Positions 23,200 to 35,372 of a DNA stretch of 64,000 bases are shown here, piece after piece. The stretch lies in assembly GCF_041381155.1 (NCBI RefSeq), contig NC_091149.1:13904609-13968608 (forward strand), read 5' to 3'. The translations under genes and the position numbers were made by a program. The number at the start of each line of letters is the position of its first letter. Position 1 is the stretch's first letter. The notes under the pieces are model-generated. The model had not been told where the DNA came from and did not search any database. It saw nothing but the letters and a program-made list of their open reading frames with translations. The DNA is from Argopecten irradians. Its lineage: Eukaryota > Mollusca > Bivalvia > Pectinida > Pectinidae.

Positions 23200-24870
23200 A
23201 ACTTACATGAAATGATCCTGACATGGTCCCGACAAAGTGTTGTTATTTTTCGGGTCGATCCGAAATCCAAGATGGCCGCCACAGCCGCCATCTTGAAAAC
23301 ACATTTTGAACTTCTTTTTAAGTTCTACCAGTGCGATTTGGCTGAAAACTTGCATGAAATGATCCTGACATGGTCCCGACAAAGTGTTGTTATTTTTTGG
23401 GTCGATCCGAAATCCAAGATGGCCGTCACAGCCGCCATCTTGAAAACACATTTTGAACTTCTTCTCAAGTTCTACCAGTGCGATTTGGCTGAAACTTGCA
23501 TGAAATGATCCTGACATGGTCCCGACAAAGTGTTGTTATTTTTCAGGTCGATTCGAAATCCAAGATGGCCGCCACAGCCGCCATCTTAAAAACACATTTT
23601 GAACTTCTTCTCAAGTTCTACCGGTGCGATTTGGCTGAAACTTGCATGAAATGATCCTGACATGGTCCCGACAAAGTGTTGTTATTTTTCGGGTCGATCC
23701 GAAATCCAAGATGACCGCCACAGCCGCCATCTTGAAAACACATTTTGAACTTCTTCTCAAGTTCTACCAGTGTGATTTGGCTGAAACTTGCATGAAATGA
23801 TCCTGACATGGTCCCGACAAAGTGTTGTTTTTTTTTGGGTCGATCCGAAATCCAGGATGGCCGCCACAGCCGCCATCTTGAAAACACATTTTGAACTTCT
23901 TCTCAAGTTCTACCAGTGCGATTTGGCTGAAACTTGCATGAAATGATCCTGACATGGTCCTGACAAAGTGTTGTTATTTTTCGGGTCGATCCGAAATCCA
24001 AGATGGCCGCCACAGCCGCCATCTTGAAAACACATTTTGAACTTTTTCTCAAGTTCTACCAGTGCGATTTGGCTGAAACTTGCATGAAATGATCCTGACA
24101 TGGTCCCGACAAAGTGTTGTTATTTTTCAGGTCGATTCGAAATCCAAGATGGCCGCCACAGCCGCCATCTTGAAAACACATTTTGAACTTCTTCTCAAGT
24201 TCTACCAGTGCGATTTGGCTGAAACTTGCATGAAATGATCCTGACATGGTCTCGACAAAGTGTTGTTATTTTTCGGGTCGATTCGAAATCCAAGATGGCT
24301 GCCACAGCCGCCATCTTGAAAACACATTTTGAACTTCTTCTCAAGTTCTACGGGTGCGATTTGGCTGAAACTTATAAAATGGGCAATAGTTCCACTATAC
24401 AAGAAGACACAACACGAACATACCGCAGTCTCCTATAGTACACTCACCTCGCACAACATACACGCAACATACGGCATACATGGGAGGCCGTCCTTACATG
24501 ACCATAGCTGTTAATAGGACGTTAATAAATCAAACAAACAAACAAAAAATGCATGAAATGATCCTGACATGGTCCCGACAAAGTGTTGTTATTTTTTGGG
24601 TCGATCCGAAATCCAAGATGGCCGCCACAGCCGCTATCTTGAAAACACATTTTGAACTTCTTCTCAAGTTCTACCGGTGCGATTTGGCTGAAACTTGCAT
24701 GAAATAATCCTGACATGGTCCCGACAAAGTGTTATTTTTTTAGGTCGATCCGAAATCCAAGATGGCCGCTGCAGCCGCCATCTTGAAAACACATTTTGAA
24801 CTTCTCAAGTTCTACTGATGCGATTTGGCTGAAACTTGCATGAAATGATCCCGACATGTTCGGGACAAAG
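23200..24870. repeat. 146-bp tandem array, 11 units
   Basis: The phrase aaatgatcctgacatggtcc recurs at about 23208, 23355, 23501, 23646, 23797, 23942, 24088, 24234, 24553, 24701 and 24843, with a partial unit near 25003. Each unit holds a small inverted repeat (aagatggccgcc, then gccgccatctt). Open frames on both strands are by-products: 146 is not a multiple of three and the frame changes from unit to unit. Confidence 0.96.
24373..24550 (+). mobile_element. 5'-truncated SINE inserted in the 146-bp array
   Basis: The last ~175 bases of the SINE (gggcaatagttccactatac to the (caaa)n tail) interrupt a unit between aaactt and tgcatgaaatg. No long target duplication is visible. The insertion postdates the array. 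Confidence 0.88.
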
Positions 24871-25133
24871 TGTTGTTATTTTTTGGGTCAATCCAAAATC
24901 GAAGATGGCTACAATGACACTATATCTAATTAATTTCCTATATGTTAAGGCCCTTGGGCCTCTTGTTTGAAATAAAATTTGTTGAAAGAAATTGAAAATG
25001 ATCCTGACATGGTCCTGACAAAGTGACACCATATATAATTAATTTAACTATTGCCAAGGTAGTCAGATGACCGTTAAGGCCCTTTGGGCCTCTTGTTTAT
25101 TTTGTATGTTTGTTTTTTCATCCTTGAAATCCT

Positions 25134-25470
25134 TGATGCTCCACCGACGACATAAACGATACTCAACAATCTGAACAACTGTTTAATCGTATATATATAC
25201 ATGTATGTCTATTTAACACAAATGATAATACAAAATAATTTATTTTGCTTTTAGTGCATGCGCAGCCAGTACGTCATACCATATAGGACATAGTGTTACG
25301 GAATTTTATCGGGATGTAATCAATCATTTTAACATTGGAAGTTCAAACTTGTTCATGGTTGTAATAGTGTAAAGTAAGTAAGTTTTGTAATTGCTGACAG
25401 AACATCTTTATTCCACTGGCCTTGTTTTCAATAGAGTAAAAACACCATTTGTTAGCGATGGAGCATCTTT
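25134..25470. mobile_element. GATGCTCCACCGC-family MITE
   Basis: It starts ttgatgctccaccgacgaca and ends gcgatggagcatcttt. The internal phrase cttttagtgcatgcgcagcc is shared with the other copies. It is diverged and non-coding. Confidence 0.75.
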
Positions 25471-25545
25471 CTTGGTTTCTTATCTAGTTAGTTCTAAGAA
25501 TATATCTCTTAAGACAATACGTTGCTGAACCATCGACCATGTACT

Positions 25546-26405
25546 TGGCCCTGCAGGTAGGGCATTAAAATACCTGCTGTCCCATGCACGTGGTATTTTG
25601 TTTGTTTGTTTGATTAATTAACGTCCTATTAACAGCCAGGGTCATGTTAGGACGACCTCCCATGTATGCTGTGTGTTGCGTGTATGTTGTGCGAGGTGCG
25701 TGTTTTGGGAGACTGCGGTATATTCATGTAGTGTCTTCTTGTATAGTGGAACTTTTGCCCTTTTTATAGTGCTATATCACTGAAGCATGCCGCCGAAGAC
25801 ACCAAACAACACACCCCACCCGGTCACATTATACTGACAACGGGCGAACCAGTCGTCCCACTCCCTGTATGCTGAGCGCTAAGCGGGAGCAGAAACTACC
25901 ACTTTTATAGACTTTGGTGTGTCTCGGCCAGGGGACAGAACCCAGAGCCTTCCTCACAGGGGCGATCGCTCAACTCTAGGCCAAATGTGAGGCGGTGCCA
26001 AGGGAGGCATTAGGAAAGATAAAGTCGGTTAGGAAGAAGTGAAAAGATAAGATCCTAAATTTAGTCGCCTTTTACGATCATGCAATAGGGGCAGCAGGTA
26101 CAATTCTAACGCCCTACCTGCAGGGCCAATGCACGTGGTATGTCCCGTGTCTGAAGTGTATGGTACCTATTTTGAGAGATTGCAGTATATTCCTATCTTT
26201 CTCTTTTCTGTTACCCTTGGCCAATAAAGGAAAAGTCTATGTTCTGTGTCCGAAATACGCCATAGTATACTAAAGTGGTAGTCTCTGCTCCTGTTAAGCA
26301 GTATGTGAGTGTTATGACTGGTTTTGCAGGTTGTCAACATAATGTGAACTGATGGGATGTGGTTAGTTGTGTTTTCAGCGACATGCTTCAGCGATATGAC
26401 ACTTT
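25546..26405. mobile_element. Older SINE relative interrupted by a young SINE
   Basis: The flanks of the young SINE at 25597-26128 look like an older member of the same family. The left part has ccctgcaggtagggc; the right part has aaagtggtagtctctgctcc and acatgcttcagcgatatgac. This is SINE-into-SINE nesting. Confidence 0.6.
25597..26128 (-). mobile_element. Full-length SINE with 13-bp target-site duplication
   Basis: ATGCACGTGGTAT occurs at 25584-25596 and again at 26129-26141. The 532-bp element runs from its (GTTT)n tail complement to the ccctgcagg start at 26128, minus orientation. It has the tRNA-related, central and tail regions. Confidence 0.92.
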
Positions 26406-26607
26406 GTCCACCTGAGCGTTGTTATGTCACCCGAGGGCGTAGACCGATGGTAACATGACGACTCGAAGGTGGGCAAATTGTTTTATAATACGAATATTAC
26501 AGTTTCTATCCAAAATGGACTTATTGAAAGTATTGAAATATTATGTTTCAATTGCCAATACTAGGTTAACGTCGGCCAACGCACATTTGTTTGTTGGTTT
26601 GTTTATT
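26406..26607. other. Intergenic, no gene seen
   Basis: Short AT-rich stretch between the nested SINE and element E3. No feature recognised. Confidence 0.4.
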
Positions 26608-27095
26608 TTTAGGTCATCTGACCCGAAGGGTCAAGATGAACTATTGTCATCGTGCACCATCCGTCATTCTGTGCCGTGCGCTGTGCGTAAACTTTTTCTT
26701 TACATCGCTACTAGTCGTAAGAATCTTAATGGATTTTAACAAAATTTGAGCAGAAACAACCTTAGGGGAAGGGGAACAAATTTTGTATAAAGGGTGACTC
26801 TGACCCCCTGGGGCCTTAGGGGCGGGGCCTAAAAGGGGAAATTTTGGTAATTCTTTAAAACGCTATTTCTTAAAATGTTTTCAACAGATTTTAACCAAAT
26901 GTGACCAGAAACATTCTCAGGGGAAGGGAAAAAGATTTTGTTTAAATGGTGACTCTGACCCCCCTGGGGCCTGAGGGGTTGGGCCCAATAGGGGAAACAG
27001 AGGAAAATGCCTTCAGAAAGCTACTAGTCATAAGGTTCTTATTGGATTTTGATTCTTAGAGAAAAGGGAACAGATTTTGTGTGAATTACGTCTCT
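26608..27095. mobile_element. Dispersed element with GGTCATCTGA end (E3), right end missing
   Basis: The left end tttttaggtcatctgacccg is the same as in E2. Inside there are two to three diverged repeats of ~180 bp, each with ggggaaggg and gactctgacccc. The right terminal motif is absent, so the element is truncated near 27095. Confidence 0.65.
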
Positions 27096-27828
27096 GACAC
27101 CTAAAGACGAAATCTTCGAGTGGCTTGAGCAAAATAAGCTGCTGTGGAGAAGGAGGCATAGAATGTTCAAGAATATGGACAGAAATTGTGAAAGGCACGT
27201 GGATCCTCATTACGAAGCTCTACCATCAATTACTGTACATGCTATGATCCATCCTTCTACCAATTCATGGCCTCATCAAGACAACTCTTTGCGTTCTTGC
27301 TCGTCTTCTTGTAGCAATTGATGGAACTGTATAAGTTGATTGTTGTGTGCTGTTGAATGACAGCAACTGCCCATAACGTTCTTTGGGGTTTATAACTGCA
27401 TAGATCCTTCTCATCAACTGGACTGACAATAACTAATAATATACTATCTTTACAATATTTATATAGCAATTTGGATTGACGTGCAATGTTTGGTAGTTAT
27501 TCGCAAATTGTTCGGATATCAAATTCAAAACAGACGTAATACAAACCCTTTATTCGTGTCCAATCTTTATACATTCGCTATACATAAGTCTAGTTCTTAA
27601 TATATACGTGATATGCACTCTATATATCCGTTTTTTACACTGTCCTAAATCATTTGCGGATATCATCGGATACAAGCGTATGTAAAACGCATGAACTGAA
27701 TATGTATTGAGTGTGTATTGCGTATGCAATGCGGATATTATCCGATATTGTGCAGTTTAAAAATCCTTGGAACGGCAAAAACCGCCAATGCGGATAATTG
27801 CAAACATGTGCGAATATTAAAACACCAT
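27096..27828. other. Intergenic, no gene seen
   Basis: Three short open frames (27028-27210, 27257-27469 and 27650-27844, all minus) have no motif, paralogue or splice context. Origin unknown. Confidence 0.4.
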
Positions 27829-28040
27829 TACAAGTACGATTCACGAATATTGCGGATGTTTAGCGAATATCAGCAAATTTTGTGCATAATGCATTCGTAA
27901 ATAATCCTAAACGCCAGTGGGAACGGACCTTTAGGCGACAGATACAAGTACTATTTACGAATATTGCGCATGTTCAGCGAATATCGGCCAATTTTGGGTG
28001 CTATTCATTTGCAAATCTTCTTAAACACCAGTAGTACCTG
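27829..28040. repeat. Diverged direct repeat, ~115 bp x 2
   Basis: The phrases cacgaatattgcggatgttt and tacgaatattgcgcatgttc start equivalent units at about 27841 and 27956. Related words (gcggata, gcgaatat) occur just upstream, so an older array may extend to about 27650. Confidence 0.65.
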
Positions 28041-28342
28041 GCCTTAAGCATCTAAAATTATTACTATACAATAATGTTCACTAACGGACTCTGGAATCAT
28101 AAACTAGAAATATATAGCTAGATATACTAACAAAGAAGTAGTCCGTTGCTACCTGCGCTCTCTGTTTCTAAGTCACTCATTTTCCCGAATTTTACTTTCA
28201 TAACCTATTTCAACATTGACAGAAAATATTATGAGAGTGTTCTTAATGCGGGGTAAAATTGTGGACAAAACCCGTAACAGTGTGAAATCAGATTACAAAA
28301 ACAATATTTCATTTTTATCCAAAAATAAACGAAATTTTCTAT

Positions 28343-29079
28343 TAACAAGAGGCCCATGGGCCTTAACAGTCACCTGATATTCGATAAAAAATAGTTATAT
28401 CATTTACTAGCCAACTGGTGTCTTTTGTTCATGAAATAGGAACATAGATCAAATAGGTCTACATACAAAGTTTCACTACGAGTGGTGCATATTAACTCAC
28501 AGTATCGTGTTAACAAGGTTCAATAATTATTATCGCAAAGGGCAATAACTCTGTAATAAAGTTAGAATCGAATCAAGTGATTTTTCAACCCGTCCGAGAT
28601 CTTTCTAATGTTAGTCTACTTGCAAAGTTTAAATTAAGCTGGGTTCATATTTACTCAAGTTATCGTATTCACAAGGTCTAATTATAATTATTAGTGCAAA
28701 GGGCAATAATTACATAAATAACAGTCAAATCACGCTGATTTTCGAACTCGTCCGAGATCTTTCCAATGTTATTGTACATACAAAGTTTCATTTAGCTCGG
28801 ATAATATTTACTCAAGTTATCGTGTTCACAACGTCCAACAATAATTATTAGTGCAAAGGGCAATAACTCCGTAATTTACAGTTGAATCACACTGACTTTC
28901 AAACACTTCCGAGACCTTCCCAATGTTAGTCTACATACAAAGTTTCATTACGCTCGGTTTATATTTACTCAAGTTATCGCGTTCACAAGCGAATGCTAAC
29001 GGACGACGCACGACGGACGGCGACGAACAAAAGACTATCGAAATAGATCACCATGACATATGGTCAGGTGACCTAAAAA
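28343..29079. mobile_element. Dispersed element with GGTCA end motifs and ~158-bp core (E4)
   Basis: It starts aacaagaggcccatgggcct and ends atggtcaggtgacctaaaaa. It holds three to four diverged units, each with gcaaagggcaataa (near 28534, 28697 and 28852) and a phrase like gtccgagatctttc. A cggacgacgcacgacggacg tract precedes the right end, as in E1. Confidence 0.7.
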
Positions 29080-30948
29080 TCTAAAAGAGATGACTTTATA
29101 ATAAATATAAAGTATACGATCTACTCAACTGATTTATGAAAAAAAATGTAGAATGTTTAACAAAGGCTAACGTGGTTTGACATGTCTGTGCAGGCAGTTT
29201 AAATGAAAATGAATACGAAGAATTCAGGCCCTTTCTGTGTTTTTAAAATCCTGAAAGGAAAAAGTATCATTTTAAAAGGTCAACTAGTATACTTTCGATA
29301 TGCAAAGTTTCAAGAAAATTGGGATTTAGGCAGTTTCTCTGGGATCTTTAACATTACCTTGAACACCACCTTTTCAACATTTGCATTATTAGCAACGACC
29401 CATCATTATAACAACATTACCAACTGTTCACCCATCATAAATGCTGTTTCCTGAAAAGAATGATCAATCCTAGCTCATTCATTATATTCTTCACGTAAGT
29501 TGATTATATGCTAATGTATTGTTCAATGGAATTTAATATAATATATATATACATATGTATATATTTATATATGCCCCTATATAGTCAATGGGAGGGGAGT
29601 TGCGTTCAAATTAACGTAATCGCAATGAAGTATGGATACAAACGCAGTACAGGTTCGGACTACTTCTAGTTCAAGCTTCGATAAGATTTTGCGTCATAAG
29701 TTGACGGATTTCAATATAACAATAAAGAGTTTTTATTAGATCCAATTAAATATGTATTTGACATCAAACAAAAGATGTGTTCAAGCATTGTAACGGTAAT
29801 AAACAACAAAATGATTCGCTGGTCGGGGCTACAACCGGAGGGCTTTCTTTAGGAATGTTCAGGAATGCCATACTATTACCATTGCTTTATATGCAATAGA
29901 AAAATGATTAATGTAAATAGTTTTGTTTTGAGCATCTTTCTCACGAAGTCACGAAACATGAAAATGAAGGTTATTTTTAGACAATGGGGCCATATATTTA
30001 GTTAGTAAGTTAGTAGGTAAAAGGTCATCGACGTTGATGTATGTACAAGGTCATTGACGCTGATTAATATTCATACGAGATACTGGTGATAAATTCATCA
30101 ATTATCTAAAAGTATAACGTCTAGTTCCTCGTTGGAAACTGGTTGTTCTATACATCTCGAATGGCGTGTTCTCTATATATTGTCCATGTTTTAGTGAACG
30201 AAGAAAAGCGGTGGTATAGGAGAACAATGGAAAATCTAATATAGTCAATTCATACTAAATTTTGCCTGTGCTTACCTGTAGTTTGTCAAAAGTGCAGTTC
30301 TGTAATATATACGTGTACATATATCATGCATTTTGACAGACAAAAAATGTATGTCAGACATACAATGCCCATGGGCATGGCATTATAGATATAGCATTAC
30401 TGCTGTATGGTTTTGTTTGGGTTTTTTAAAAAGTTTTTCAGGCTTTTTATTTACTGTTGCTGTATGTTATGAAGGGAAGTGGACGGGACGGAACTCAGCC
30501 GGGAGTTCATACCTTCCAACACTCATCCCAGCTTTTCCCAGTTTTGACATAGATGACGGGGTTTCTAAATTACCCAGACACCCCTCACATGTGTTGCAAA
30601 CATTGCCACATGGTTTAATATAATATGTTACACTTATTTCGACTGGTTAGATATATGATGTTCTTTTTCCATTGACCGAAAGAACTGTACGCCACGTATT
30701 ATCGCGTCCCGTTTTCGCGGGGAATTTTAAAAGTGACACAGTCATTGGTCGAACTGAATATATCGATGTGCCACAACTCAATTTGTTTTATTGTAATTGT
30801 TTGTTATTTGTTAAAGTAAGTAAAATAATGGTTATTTTTACGTAACTAGTACCTGATTTAAAAAATAAGCATTATTCTCAAAATAATATAGGGTTTATGA
30901 AGTCAATGACAAAAACCTGAGGTATTCCTTTGTAATAGACGCTTATTC
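29080..30948. other. Intergenic, no gene seen
   Basis: AT-rich, with a (TA)n run near 29540-29575. Open frames at 29203-29454 and 30333-30623 (+) carry no recognisable domain and are not supported. Confidence 0.45.
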
Positions 30949-31300
30949 TTAAAGATGCTCCACCGCTGACATATGGTATTTTTTTCACTATCAAAAACAG
31001 GATCAGACGATTTGGTATTTTGCTTCAGTAACATAAGTTACTTATTTTACACCATTACCACTATTGGAAAGTTTGAGCTTCTAATTTGATTTTAAGATAA
31101 AAATATTGGAAATATTTAATTGCATCCCGAAAAAATTCAGTGCCACTATGTTCTATATAGAGCGATGTTCTGACTGCGCATGCACTAAAAGCAAAATAAA
31201 TTACTTTATATTATTTTGTGTTTATCCGACATATATATACACGATTGAATATCAATTATTGTGTATCAGTAATGTTCTGTCGGCGGTGGAGCCTCTTTAA
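30949..31300. mobile_element. GATGCTCCACCGC-family MITE, full length
   Basis: The terminal inverted repeats are ttaaagatgctccaccgctg at the left and cggcggtggagcctctttaa at the right. It is about 350 bp, non-coding, and has the shared internal phrase ctatcaaaaacaggatcaga. Confidence 0.85.
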
Positions 31301-31425
31301 ATTGTTACCACGATTTAAACGAAAATGTTAGGAAAAGTAGAAAGTAATATCCAATACTTAAATAGTTACCACAATTTAAACGAAAATGTTAGGACAAGTA
31401 GAAAGTACTATCCAATAACGATACA
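31301..31425. repeat. Direct repeat, ~65 bp x 2
   Basis: The phrases gttaccacgatttaaacgaa and gttaccacaatttaaacgaa begin two nearly identical units next to the MITE. Each continues aatgttaggaaaagtagaaa or close to it. Confidence 0.85.
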
Positions 31426-33072
31426 ATAAACACCTATTTTCACTGTGACTTGATTTTGTGAGTTCAGACTTCTCAACAATAATCTGTATTTACGTAGGAA
31501 TTTTTAAAAATAGAAAATTTGCAAAATAAAAACACGAACAAAAATAAGTTGAGTTATAGTTTATTGAACAAATAAAAACATAAGTACTGTTTATTGTTAT
31601 AATACTGATTTCATTTGTAAAATTACAAAAGCTACTTTATTTACATATATTCACTTGCAGCGATTACTATATAAACTTACCAATAGAAGTATATTTTAAT
31701 GCAATAATTAACAACCAGACATGTTCGTTATGACATTACTGACACGGAATTGTTAACTAATCACTTCAAACCTCAACAACTTTTAAGCATAGAAGCTGCT
31801 TACACTCACACACCAAATAATTTATACATAACGGAAATATAAACTTTGAAGGTATCTTTGGTCGATATGTATATACCATATAGTCCTTCAAAGATAGATT
31901 AATGATTAGCATGAAATTATAAATATATGGAGAATTGGCCTAAAACACTTAGTCTAAATTTAATTCTAATTTCTGGTTTAAATGACGATTTCTGATAAAT
32001 GTTTAAGGAAAATACGATATATAAAAAAGCGAAATTAGGGGACACTTTGCATTAATTATGTGGTAAATGTTAAAATCATATCATTTATAATAAAAGCATC
32101 ATAAAAGTATTCATAGTCCATATTCAACACTTTTAAATTTATATCTAAACCAATCTGACTGAAAGTCAAGTGGCCTAATAAAATTGTGTTTATGTTGGAT
32201 CCATATCCTGTCGCCCATAAGACGACTTACTTCCGGTCCGATACTGAGATTATCATATCATAAGTATATTGCAAGATAAAGAGAATTACATAAGAATGAT
32301 TAACTAATAGATATTACAGTAAAGATTCCTTAGTGTTTAACATTTCATATGAAAATGTAACTCTTTGGCTTTAGTGAGGTGACCTCTGTTATATTGACCT
32401 ACATAATTACACTATTGACTTAAATAACACATATTACTTTCATTTTCACCCGGAAACTTCATTTTCACGTTTAAAACATAATTAAGCTGATGCAATGTTA
32501 CAATATAACTGAAAAAACGACATTGATCACTATGAAATAGAAAAAGAGAGGAAAAATATGACAAAATATATGAACTGCAACATAAACGAAATGCACTAGG
32601 CCTACCTTGATACGTACATGGGACAGACATATTTCTATCCAAGTCTCTCCTTAACTTACAAGCAACATTTCTGGATTAATACAAATACTTATATTAGTTT
32701 ATGGAGCGCGTATAAATATCGTGTATACTTAGTAATTATAAAGTTGTTAATTAATGAAGATAAGCCCTAGCATCATGAATGTATAAAATAAATCTTGTAT
32801 AATATTCTGTACAGAAATATAGAGTAAAACCATTCTAATATATATAGATTGCAAGTATTTCAGCAAATTCTTCTTGAAAGTGAGAGTGGCTATCATTCTC
32901 ACATAATTCTAGTTTCCATAATATTTAAAAACGTGATTAATAATTTAGTACCAACGACCCAAAAAAGTTCTTCAAAGCTTAAAAGCGTAATACACCCTAA
33001 GCTCATTTAAACGATTGTTATCTGTATGTTTTTCGTTTGCGAACCTTTTCTGTTCTTTTTTTTCTACAATAC
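31426..33072. other. Intergenic, including TRIM 3' flank
   Basis: AT-rich. The part next to 33072 may hold the 3' UTR of the minus-strand TRIM gene. No polyadenylation signal could be assigned with confidence and no other gene is visible. Confidence 0.5.
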
Positions 33073-34581
33073 TCATGACATTTTGAATATTTTGATTGTT
33101 CTTTTGTCCTCTTCAGATATGGCTGTTTTGTACTGAGAAATGCAGATAATATTTTTGCTTGAGGAAGCATGCAATTTCCATGGATATGTGACAGTAGTGC
33201 GTCCGTACGAGTTCAAGTTGTTACCACTGAATGACAATGTAAAAAATATCTTCGAATCCCATGACGTCACCAAAACCTGTGTACCAGTGACGCAAATCCC
33301 AGTACAAAACTTTAGCCTGAAATCTGCAAACTGCCATAATGTTTCCCCGTCAAAATCTAAACACTTCACGTGATGTTCAGGATGTGTCTGGTCTGTGATG
33401 AAAACTTTGTGTTCTGATGACGTCATCGTGACGTATGTGAAATTTGTTGATTCATAAGATTCATCTAAAATGAGCATCCAAAGGTTTCCATCTGTTTCGA
33501 AAATTTGTAGCTCAGTATTAGAACAAATGGCCACATAGTTTTCATCTGATGCAACAGCCTTGCACACAATATTGGTTTTCAACTGTCGACCTACTTCAAC
33601 AAACCCGTTCTCATGAACGCGGCATGTCATGAGTTCCTGTTTGTCTGGTATTGTCATCATCACGTGATCATCAATAGATGTAAACATTGCTATGTCGTAT
33701 GGTGCAGGATGGATATCGGTTTTACATAGAAAGTTTAGGGATTGACTAAAAGCCAACACAGCTTCATTACTATAGTCCACTATCAGCAGTTTTCCGGATG
33801 GTAAAACCGCCATACCTGTGATCCATGACGGTTTCCCCTGGTAGGGAAGTATGATTTGCTGTTCTGCAATATTATGTTCATTGTCAACGTCATTTGTATC
33901 TTCAGATCGTTCCAATGATGAATGATCTTTAGAAACGCTGTTCTTGATTATAATTTCACTTAATTTCGTTTGCATGGCTTTGATTTCCTTGCGAAGCTGA
34001 TGTTCCGATTTGTCAAGAAATCTCAAGGCGTCGTGATGTTTATCTACTGCATTTTCAATCACATTACATTGTTCAAATAGATTACCCATGTCCCGTTCAA
34101 TACTGTTCTTTGGTGACTTTGAACTTGCTATTAATCCAGTAGCACGTGCCTCATCCCGAGTGATGACATCAGAGCAATGACGGTGTTGTTTGGAACACAA
34201 AGAACACATTAGTTTTGAGTGATCAACACAAAACAAATCCAGGTCCTTTTCGGGGTGATCCGTACATCGTTCTTTCTGTGTTTCTATTGGTGTCCGGTAG
34301 GCATCAATCATGGACGTAACCACGTGATTATTTTCGAGTTCCTCTGCCCAGACTTCCGGTTCATGTTTTAGGTGTTCCGGAACTGAAACATTTCGACGAC
34401 ATATTGGACATTTATAGCCCCTTCCTCTCCGATTTCTAGAATATTTCTCGGCGATGTATTTATCGATGCATTTTCTACAGAAAGTATGAAGACAAGGCAG
34501 GGCTTTTGGTTCCTCGAATATTTCTAAACATATTGTGCAGGTAATTTGGTCCCCCGCTGTCTTGATGATCGCCGCTGCCAT
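33073..34581 (-). CDS. TRIM-type RING/B-box/coiled-coil E3 ligase, third paralogue
   Basis: A 502-residue open frame in one exon, clearly paralogous to the 3988-5508 gene along its whole length but well diverged, so it is the older branch. RING ligands are C15, C18, C30, H32, C35, C38, C58 and C61. B-box 2 ligands are C106, H109, C118, D120, C126, C129, H133 and C136, again with Cys at the last site. A coiled coil spans about 145-225. The C-terminal half from about 245 is propeller-like (GKPSWITGM, PSGKLLIVD, YVAICSNTELQIFETDG). The start at 34581 (gccATGG) matches both relatives. The acceptor gttattttag gives exon start 34610. Promoters P6 and P7 lie 4 and 7.5 kb upstream on the same strand. 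A ubiquitin-ligase role follows from the family; the target is unknown. Confidence 0.92.
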   Translation of the reverse strand: MAAAIIKTAGDQITCTICLEIFEEPKALPCLHTFCRKCIDKYIAEKYSRNRRGRGYKCPICRRNVSVPEHLKHEPEVWAEELENNHVVTSMIDAYRTPIETQKERCTDHPEKDLDLFCVDHSKLMCSLCSKQHRHCSDVITRDEARATGLIASSKSPKNSIERDMGNLFEQCNVIENAVDKHHDALRFLDKSEHQLRKEIKAMQTKLSEIIIKNSVSKDHSSLERSEDTNDVDNEHNIAEQQIILPYQGKPSWITGMAVLPSGKLLIVDYSNEAVLAFSQSLNFLCKTDIHPAPYDIAMFTSIDDHVMMTIPDKQELMTCRVHENGFVEVGRQLKTNIVCKAVASDENYVAICSNTELQIFETDGNLWMLILDESYESTNFTYVTMTSSEHKVFITDQTHPEHHVKCLDFDGETLWQFADFRLKFCTGICVTGTQVLVTSWDSKIFFTLSFSGNNLNSYGRTTVTYPWKLHASSSKNIICISQYKTAISEEDKRTIKIFKMS

Positions 34582-35252
34582 GGCGACATCTGCTTAGTTG
34601 TCATGGAAACCTAAAATAACAAAATGTTTCAGGGTTTTAAAACTGAATCCGTTGATACTTCCTTAGGGTATATGGAATAATAAGGAAAGTGTATACCGTT
34701 TGAAAAACTCTTACCAACAGCGAGTTTTGGCATTTATATGTGCAGTTATATCGTGCCTTTTTAATGTTATGTAAAAACATTACATAATGATGTTGATTGT
34801 TGTTTTTTGTCAGCACATCCCATAATAATCAGTAATCGGACACTTTGGAAATGACATTAACGATTGTCATGTGTCAAGTGTACTATCGCATCAAAATTTA
34901 GTTTTTTGAATTAAGTATAATTTTCTGACCTGTTATTGTGAAGTTCTCCACAACACATAATATTTAATATAATTAATGTTATAGTTATAAAAACGCAACA
35001 TTAAGGTACTCTTAGTTTATCAAAAGTCAGTGTTATTCGAATTAAATATAATTTCCTGACCTATTGCTTGGAAGTATCGCATAAGTACCTTGAACTGAAA
35101 CTCAACATTGCGTCTTTAGAAAGTTAACTAATGCATATGAAATGTATATTAGTATTTTTTGTTTTGAAAATGCGGAAGTTTCATGGTTTTGAACAAAAAA
35201 CATCTATCTATGAGAAGACTTACATAATCAGCCAAAAATCTGCCACTTTCTC

Positions 35253-35372
35253 CAATCATATCACGTACTAGCTACGAGTTTATCATTCCCGACAATCATA
35301 TCACGTACTAGCTACGAGTTTATCATCCCCGACAATCATATCACGTACTAGCTACGAGTTTATCATCCCCGA
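35253..35372. repeat. 40-bp tandem repeat, 3 units
   Basis: Three near-identical units begin caatcatatcacgtactagc at 35253, 35293 and 35333. They lie in the presumed TRIM intron. Confidence 0.95.

Larger units (their letters stand above)
23063..25100. mobile_element. Dispersed element with GGTCATCTGA ends and a 146-bp tandem core (E2)
   Basis: The left end is tttttaggtcatctgacccg. The right end is cagatgaccgttaaggccct followed by ttgggcctcttgttt, with a second, inner right end at 24950-24970. Orientation is opposite to E1. A G+C-rich tract (gtcgtccgccgtccgccgtg) follows the left end. The bulk is the 146-bp array listed separately. Confidence 0.75.

Noticed and set aside
23203..24716. Repeated open frames on both strands (for example CFQDGGCGGHLGFRIDP)
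   Set aside because: Produced by the 146-bp array. The same peptide appears in shifting frames, and both strands are equally open.
23200..24870. Possible CRISPR-like or regularly spaced array
   Set aside because: Units are contiguous direct repeats without unique spacers, and the genome is clearly eukaryotic.
30333..30623. 96-residue + frame
   Set aside because: No motif or conservation within the window; AT-rich surroundings without splice signals.
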